A stretch of 9,831 nucleotides of DNA, taken from contig JBAYUH010000028.1 of assembly GCA_041675185.1 (NCBI GenBank), forward strand, positions 1 to 9,831, read 5' to 3'. The translations under genes and the position numbers were made by a program. The stretch is from UBA1557 sp041675185. GTDB taxonomy: Bacteria > Patescibacteriota > Patescibacteriia > Magasanikbacterales > UBA922. Positions 5,442 to 9,831 of this stretch are shown here, in pieces. The notes beneath the pieces were generated by a model that made no database searches, was not told the origin of the DNA, and saw only the letters and a program-made list of their open reading frames with translations. Numbering within the stretch: position 1 is the stretch's first letter; every line of letters begins with the position of its first letter.

Positions 5442-6698
5442 ATGACAGACACAGAAATCAAAAAAATTGTTTCTAGAGAAATATTGGATTCACGTGGTAA
5501 TCCTACTTTGGAAACAAAAGTTTATTTATTAGATGGCACTGTTGGTAAAGCAGCTGTACCATCTGGCGCTTCTACTGGTACTCATGAAGCTTTGGAATTA
5601 CGCGACAATGCCAAACGTTTTGGTGGCAAGGGTGTTTTGAAGGCTGTAAAAAATGTAAATACTTTGATCAATCAAGAATTGGTTGGAAAAGATGTATTGG
5701 ACCAAAAAAATATTGACAAATTAATGATAGATTTGGACGGTACTGACAACAAAAGAAAACTTGGTGCCAATGCTATTTTGTCTGTTTCTCTAGCTTGTGC
5801 TAGGGCTGGAGCCAAAGCCAAAAAAATGCCTTTGTACAAATATATTCGTAGTACTTATGCTTTGCCAGAAAAAATTTGGCGTATGCCAATTGCCACTATG
5901 AATATTTTAAATGGTGGGCGACATGCTGACAACAATCTTAGTTGCCAAGAGTTCATGATTATACCTTTGCACAAGAAATTTGCTGAACGTGTACGTATGG
6001 GCTCACAAATTTTTCATTCACTCAAAGCAATTTTGAATGATAAAGGTTATACAACATCAGTTGGTGATGAAGGTGGTTTTGCGCCAGATTTATTAAACAA
6101 TGAAAGAGCAATACAACTTATTATCAAAGCTATTCAAGTTTCAGGTTTTGAACCTGGTAAAAATGTTTATCTTGGTTTTGACATTGCTGCTTCAGAATTT
6201 TATCGTAAAGGAAAATATTATTTTACTAGTCCTTCTCAAGCTTCTAGTGCTGACAAGATGATTCGAATTTTTGAATCTTGGGTAAGACGTTATCCAATAT
6301 TATCCATAGAAGATCCTTTGGCTGAGGATGATTGGGAAAATTGGCAAATTTTGACCAAGAAACTTGGTAAAAAACTTACTATAGTTGGTGATGATTTGTT
6401 TGTGACCAATGTCAAACGCATCCAAAAGGGAATTGATGAAAATGTAGGTAATGCTGTACTTATCAAATTAAATCAAATCGGTACTTTGTCAGAAACAATT
6501 GATGCTATTTATCTTGCCAAGCAAAATGGTTACAAAGTCTCTGTCTCACATCGTTCTGGAGAAACAGCTGATACATTTATTGCAGACTTAGCTGTAGCAG
6601 TCAATTCAGAATTTATCAAGACTGGCTCGATGAGTCGTTCAGAAAGAATTGAAAAATACAATCGTTTGATGGAAATTGAAATTGAAGTGGAAAAATAG
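5442..6698 (+). CDS. eno: Enolase (phosphopyruvate hydratase)
   Basis: A 418-residue cytosolic glycolytic enzyme that interconverts 2-phosphoglycerate and phosphoenolpyruvate. Full family length, with all catalytic features visible: mobile loop SGASTG (41-46), H161 in GGRHADNN, general acid/base E210 in GDEGGFAP, Mg ligands D247, E290 (SIEDPLAEDDW) and D317 (VGDDLFVTN), catalytic K342 in LIKLNQIGT, SHRSGET (369-375) and K393 in FIKTGSMSRSERIEKYN. The KTGSMSRS form is the one I associate with gammaproteobacterial enolases rather than the commoner KTGAPCRS. No Shine-Dalgarno sequence precedes the ATG; a tandem 14-base repeat lies there instead. It is followed by two phosphoglycerate mutase-type genes, so consecutive glycolytic steps are clustered. 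A palindromic element in the gap downstream may end or attenuate transcription. Confidence 0.97.
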   Translation: MTDTEIKKIVSREILDSRGNPTLETKVYLLDGTVGKAAVPSGASTGTHEALELRDNAKRFGGKGVLKAVKNVNTLINQELVGKDVLDQKNIDKLMIDLDGTDNKRKLGANAILSVSLACARAGAKAKKMPLYKYIRSTYALPEKIWRMPIATMNILNGGRHADNNLSCQEFMIIPLHKKFAERVRMGSQIFHSLKAILNDKGYTTSVGDEGGFAPDLLNNERAIQLIIKAIQVSGFEPGKNVYLGFDIAASEFYRKGKYYFTSPSQASSADKMIRIFESWVRRYPILSIEDPLAEDDWENWQILTKKLGKKLTIVGDDLFVTNVKRIQKGIDENVGNAVLIKLNQIGTLSETIDAIYLAKQNGYKVSVSHRSGETADTFIADLAVAVNSEFIKTGSMSRSERIEKYNRLMEIEIEVEK

Positions 6699-6708
6699 TT
6701 TGTAAAGT

Positions 6709-6814
6709 AAATTCTCCCCCCTACTAGGGGGAGTTAGAGGGGGTCTATCTTTGAACAAAACGTTTCATTTTACTAATGACCTCTCCTAACCTCCCCTACT
6801 AGTGGAGGAATTTT
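6709..6814. repeat. Imperfect palindromic element (REP/MITE-like) between eno and gpmI
   Basis: Two arms of about 36 bases (6709-6744 and 6778-6814) are imperfect reverse complements separated by about 33 bases. Each arm is itself a small GC-rich palindrome around CCTACTAGG or CCTACTAGTGG. The outer ends match as AAATTC and GAATTT. The composition contrasts sharply with the surrounding AT-rich DNA. No gene is inside. It may be a non-autonomous mobile repeat and may also act as an enolase terminator. Confidence 0.78.
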
Positions 6815-6821
6815 AATTAAC

Positions 6822-6850
6822 TTGATTTTTCTCTATTTAAATGTTAAAAT
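6822..6850 (+). promoter_or_regulatory. Candidate promoter of gpmI
   Basis: TTGATT (6822-6827), a 17-base spacer and TAAAAT (6845-6850) predict a start near 6857. The leader would be only about 13 bases, without a Shine-Dalgarno sequence. The promoter lies just after the palindromic element. Confidence 0.45.
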
Positions 6851-6869
6851 TATCCGATATAAATAATTT

Positions 6870-8450
6870 ATGCCTTCAAAATTAAATATCAAAAATATTA
6901 CAAAAAATACCAACAAACCCACAGTCTTGATGATTTTGGATGGGTTTGGTCTGGCTAATATCAAAAATACTGGCAATGCTATTACACCAGACACTGCACC
7001 AAATATTTTTTCTTATTTGAAAAAATATTCAAGTACAGAAATAAAAGCTTGTGGTGTAGATGTGGGACTTTTTCCCAATCAAGAAGGTAATTCAGAAGCT
7101 GGACATTTGAATATTGGTGCTGGTAGAATTATAGAACAAGATTTGATCAGAATTTCGCACGCTATCAAAGATGGTACTTTTTTCAAAAATGATTCTTTTC
7201 GTCATGCTTTGTTTCATGCTAAGAAATACAATAGTGCTGTGCATATTATGGGTCTTTTGACTGATGGACAAAGTGCTCATGCTAATCCAGAACATATCTA
7301 TGCCTTATTGGAATATTTTCGTAAACAAAACCAAAAAGAAGTTTATCTTCATTTGTTTACTGATGGGCGTGATTCTTATCCATACAACTCAATAATTTTT
7401 TTGCGTAATTTGCGCAAACAAATGAAAAATGGTGAAAAAATAGCTACAGTCACTGGTCGTTTTTATGCTATGGATAGAAATAAAATGTGGTCTAGAACAC
7501 AACAAACTTATGAAGCTATGGTTTGTGGAATTGGTACACAGGCTGATAGTGCTGAGCAGGCTATTTCTCAAGCTTACAATAGAGGTGAAAATGATGAATA
7601 CATTTTGCCAACAGTGATTACGGAAGGTGGAAAACCTGTAGCAACTATTGAAGATAATGATGTTATTTTCTTTTTCAATGCTAGAAGTGATAGAGCTAGA
7701 CAAATAACCAAAGCTTTTGTACAAAAAGATTTTCAAAAGATGAATCCAGGAGCTTTCAAAAGAAAAAAATTGCCTAAAAATAATAGGTTTGTAGCTATGA
7801 CAGATTTTGGTCCAGATTTGCCAGGTATTTTTACAGCTTTTCCTAGTCCTGATTTCAAAAATTGTTTAGCCAAAGCTATAGGGGAGAAATATGAGCAACT
7901 CTATATTTCAGAAACAGAAAAATATGCTCATGTAACTTATTTTATAAATGGTGGATATTCTGAACCGATAAATGGAGAGAAAAGACAAATGATAAAATCT
8001 GGTGCTCATTATTCTTATGCTGACAAACCAGAAATGCATTGCAAAGAAATTACTAATGCAGTTTTGAGTTATTTGAAAAATAATACTTATGATTTTATAA
8101 CTATCAATTATCCAAATGCTGATATGGTAGGTCATACTGGAAATTTTGACGCTACCAAAAAAGCTGTTCATATTATGGATGAACAAGTAAAGAAAGTAGT
8201 AGATTGTGTTTTGTCTATAAATGGACAAGTTTTTATTACTGCTGATCATGGTAATGCTGAAAAAATGTTTGATGAAAAAACAGGTGAAGTGATGACTTCT
8301 CATACTACCAATCCTGTACCTTTTATTTTTATAAGTAAAGATAAAAAACAAAAAATAAAATCTGGTCGTCTAGCTGATGTTGCTCCGACTATTTTGAAAG
8401 TGTTGGGAATTGATAAGCCAGAGGAGATGACGGGAAAATCGTTGATTTGA
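6870..8450 (+). CDS. gpmI: 2,3-bisphosphoglycerate-independent phosphoglycerate mutase (iPGM)
   Basis: A 526-residue cytosolic enzyme of the alkaline phosphatase superfamily that converts 3-phosphoglycerate to 2-phosphoglycerate through a phosphoserine intermediate. Its product feeds the enolase encoded just upstream. All family residues are visible: metal ligand D24 in LDGFG, phosphorylated S75 in GNSEAGH, substrate H137, R167-D168 in TDGRD, R197 and R203 in GRFYAMDR, R272 and R275 in ARSDRAR, K351 in ETEKY, and metal ligands D418/H422 (NADMVGHTG), D459/H460 (TADHGNAE) and H478 (TSHTTNP). The N-terminus is roughly ten residues longer than in typical members. TGA is the stop and lies at the normal family end, supporting the standard code. 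A second, degenerate copy follows 167 bases downstream. Confidence 0.96.
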   Translation: MPSKLNIKNITKNTNKPTVLMILDGFGLANIKNTGNAITPDTAPNIFSYLKKYSSTEIKACGVDVGLFPNQEGNSEAGHLNIGAGRIIEQDLIRISHAIKDGTFFKNDSFRHALFHAKKYNSAVHIMGLLTDGQSAHANPEHIYALLEYFRKQNQKEVYLHLFTDGRDSYPYNSIIFLRNLRKQMKNGEKIATVTGRFYAMDRNKMWSRTQQTYEAMVCGIGTQADSAEQAISQAYNRGENDEYILPTVITEGGKPVATIEDNDVIFFFNARSDRARQITKAFVQKDFQKMNPGAFKRKKLPKNNRFVAMTDFGPDLPGIFTAFPSPDFKNCLAKAIGEKYEQLYISETEKYAHVTYFINGGYSEPINGEKRQMIKSGAHYSYADKPEMHCKEITNAVLSYLKNNTYDFITINYPNADMVGHTGNFDATKKAVHIMDEQVKKVVDCVLSINGQVFITADHGNAEKMFDEKTGEVMTSHTTNPVPFIFISKDKKQKIKSGRLADVAPTILKVLGIDKPEEMTGKSLI

Positions 8451-8491
8451 TTATTAGATTATTTGATATTTATATTTTCTAATGTGGAAAA

Positions 8492-8557
8492 TACGTAACT
8501 CGTAACACATATCACGTAACAAAATTTTGGTATGCGGTACGTGTTATGTAGTATGTA
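8492..8557. repeat. Imperfect palindromic element with ACGTAAC motifs
   Basis: Arms 8492-8520 and 8531-8557 are imperfect reverse complements around a 10-base centre. The left arm carries spaced CGTAAC units (at 8494, 8501 and 8515). Mismatches between arms are mostly transitions, so G-U pairs would keep a hairpin in RNA. It differs in sequence from the palindrome at 6709-6814. It sits between the two mutase genes and may be a small mobile repeat or a transcriptional attenuator. Confidence 0.65.
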
Positions 8558-8574
8558 CAAACTCATTTTATTTA

Positions 8575-8607
8575 TTGTATTTTATATTAAAGAAATCGTG
8601 TTATAGA
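8575..8607 (+). promoter_or_regulatory. Weak candidate promoter of the second iPGM-like gene
   Basis: An extended -10, TG (8599-8600), T, TATAGA (8602-8607), resembles the one before the SIMPL gene. The only -35-like hexamer, TTGTAT (8575-8580), is too far away at 21 bases. The start codon at 8618 would be very close to the transcript start. Read-through from gpmI is equally possible. Confidence 0.25.
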
Positions 8608-8617
8608 AAAATAATTT

Positions 8618-9831
8618 ATGAATGAAAAACGTCCAAAACCAGCAGTCTTGCTTACGCTTAGTGGTTGGGGTCTAGCTCCAGATACTCAGGGTAATGCGAT
8701 TGCCAAAGCACGTACACCAAATTTTGATAAATTCATCGCAGAATATCCTGTGATGAGTCTTGGTGCTGCTGGTCCAGATGTTGGTCTTTTGGATGTTGAA
8801 GCTGGCAATTCTCGTGTTGGACATTTGAATATTGGTGCTGGAAGAATTTATAAAAAAATTTTACCAAGAATAAATCAAGCTATAAAAGATGGTAGTTTTT
8901 TTGAAAATAGAGCTTTTTTGTCTGCTTGTGAACATGTCAAAAAAAATAATTCTGCTTTGCACATAATTAGTCTTTTTGGTAATCAAATCCAAAATGCCAA
9001 TGATGAACATTTTTTTGCATTGTTACAATTGGCTAAACAAAATAATATTGAAAATGTATTAGTTCATGCTATTTTAGATGGTGAAGATGATATTTATAAT
9101 AATGCTATAGAGCATATTAGAAAAATAGAAGAAAAAATGTCAGAGATTGGAATTGGAAAAATTGTATCTTTGTCTGGTCGTTATTATGCATTGGACAATG
9201 GTCGTCATTGGGATAGAACAAAGGTTGTTTATAATACTATAGTAAATGCTCATACTGATCATATTTTTGCTGACGCTCATAGTGCAATTCAGACAGCTTA
9301 TGATAGAAAGGTTTTTGATACAGAATTTATTCCATCTATTGTTGGTTTTGAAAAGGGTAAACAAATTATAAATAATAATGACGCGATAATTTTTGCTAAT
9401 TTTGGTGCTAGTCTCTGTAGACAGCTTACCAAAGCTTTTGTGCTTCCAGCATTTACCAAATTTGAACGAGCTTATTTGAAGAATTTGTTTTTTGTAGCTA
9501 TGACTGATTATGAAAAAGAAATTCCTATTGAAATAGCATTTCCACGAACTTTTATACATAATTCTTTGGGGGAAATATTGAGCAAAGAAGGGTTATCACA
9601 AATAAGAATTGCTGAGACAGAAAAGTATACTTGTGTAACGACGTTTTTCAATGGTATGTATGATCAAAAATTTGATAAGGGTGAATGGAAGTTGATTCCT
9701 TCAAAAAAAGTAGCTTTTTATAATGAAGAACCAGAGATGTCTGCCTCAAAAATAACCAATGAAATTATAAAAGCAATTAAGTCTGAAAAATACGATTTTA
9801 TTTTGGCAAATTTTGCCAATGCTGATGCTGT
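8618..9831 (+). CDS. Degenerate iPGM paralogue, probable pseudoenzyme (cut by window edge)
   Basis: Open for 404 codons from the ATG at 8618 to the window end, collinear with the preceding iPGM with few small gaps. Conserved: GNS with the family Ser (S65), NIGAGRI (71-77), D157, GRYYALD with R188 (187-193), RQLTKAF (268-274), ETEKY with K336, and D403 in NADA. Lost relative to the neighbour: metal-ligand Asp to S15 (LSGWG), substrate His to N126, the TDGRD Arg to E156, the second Arg of GRYYAMDR to N194, and both Arg of ARSDRAR to G263 and L266. The residue after the catalytic Ser is also Glu to R66. These changes remove most of the 3-phosphoglycerate site and one metal ligand, so mutase activity is unlikely. 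The remaining metal ligands are beyond the window. The unbroken frame argues for a retained function, such as a regulatory or heteromeric partner of GpmI, or a new substrate. It probably arose by an old tandem duplication. Confidence 0.88.
   Translation, partial: MNEKRPKPAVLLTLSGWGLAPDTQGNAIAKARTPNFDKFIAEYPVMSLGAAGPDVGLLDVEAGNSRVGHLNIGAGRIYKKILPRINQAIKDGSFFENRAFLSACEHVKKNNSALHIISLFGNQIQNANDEHFFALLQLAKQNNIENVLVHAILDGEDDIYNNAIEHIRKIEEKMSEIGIGKIVSLSGRYYALDNGRHWDRTKVVYNTIVNAHTDHIFADAHSAIQTAYDRKVFDTEFIPSIVGFEKGKQIINNNDAIIFANFGASLCRQLTKAFVLPAFTKFERAYLKNLFFVAMTDYEKEIPIEIAFPRTFIHNSLGEILSKEGLSQIRIAETEKYTCVTTFFNGMYDQKFDKGEWKLIPSKKVAFYNEEPEMSASKITNEIIKAIKSEKYDFILANFANADA

Noticed and set aside
7092..8351. 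Minus-strand reading frames opposite gpmI, and a similar one at 9140-9559
   Set aside because: They are Ser/Ile/Phe-rich translations expected from the antisense of AT-rich coding DNA; the plus-strand gene explains the region.
8448..8450. Possible recoding of TGA (as Gly, code 25, seen in some candidate phyla)
   Set aside because: The TGA falls exactly at the normal end of iPGM and read-through gives no family-like sequence, so the standard code fits.
1..9831. CRISPR array, tRNA or rRNA genes, transposase or integrase genes
   Set aside because: No regularly spaced repeats, no tRNA-like cloverleaf with CCA end, and no recombinase or transposase motifs were seen on either strand.

Overview
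The window is AT-rich (roughly 30-35 % GC by eye) bacterial DNA using the standard code: TGA ends the first phosphoglycerate mutase exactly where that family ends. The AT-rich leaders without clear Shine-Dalgarno sequences, the SIMPL-domain membrane protein, the enolase sequence style and the small palindromic elements suggest a candidate-phyla-radiation (Patescibacteria/Parcubacteria-like) genome. This assignment is inference and cannot be proved from the sequence alone.

Left part, minus strand (1-2100): a restriction-modification pair, with a beta-class DNA methyltransferase followed 7 bases later by an AlwI/BstNBI-family type IIS endonuclease that runs off the left edge. Upstream lies a 117-base structure (1716-1832) with the layout of an integron attC recombination site. 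Next come a 62-residue one-helix membrane protein (1846-2034) and the half-site of a second attC-like sequence (2075-2096). Read on the minus strand the order is half attC, small gene, attC, restriction-modification pair, which is how integron gene cassettes are arranged. No integrase is visible.

Middle (2231-4102, minus): a terminator hairpin and a membrane-anchored family 3 glycoside hydrolase of the ExoI/beta-glucosidase type with its catalytic residues intact. A divergent promoter region (4103-4323) separates it from a plus-strand SIMPL (DUF541) protein whose cytoplasmic N-terminus is rich in His and Cys. A strong terminator closes that unit.

Right part, plus strand (5442-9831): a lower-glycolysis cluster of enolase, cofactor-independent phosphoglycerate mutase (iPGM), and a second iPGM-like gene cut by the window end. 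The first iPGM has every recognisable catalytic residue. The second is open over 404 codons but has lost a metal-ligand Asp, the substrate His and four substrate-binding Arg, so it looks like a pseudoenzyme or a re-purposed paralogue. The two gaps in this cluster that follow a gene each contain a different imperfect palindromic element (6709-6814 and 8492-8557).

The observations most worth following are the degenerate tandem iPGM and the integron-cassette-like organisation around the small membrane gene and the restriction-modification pair.
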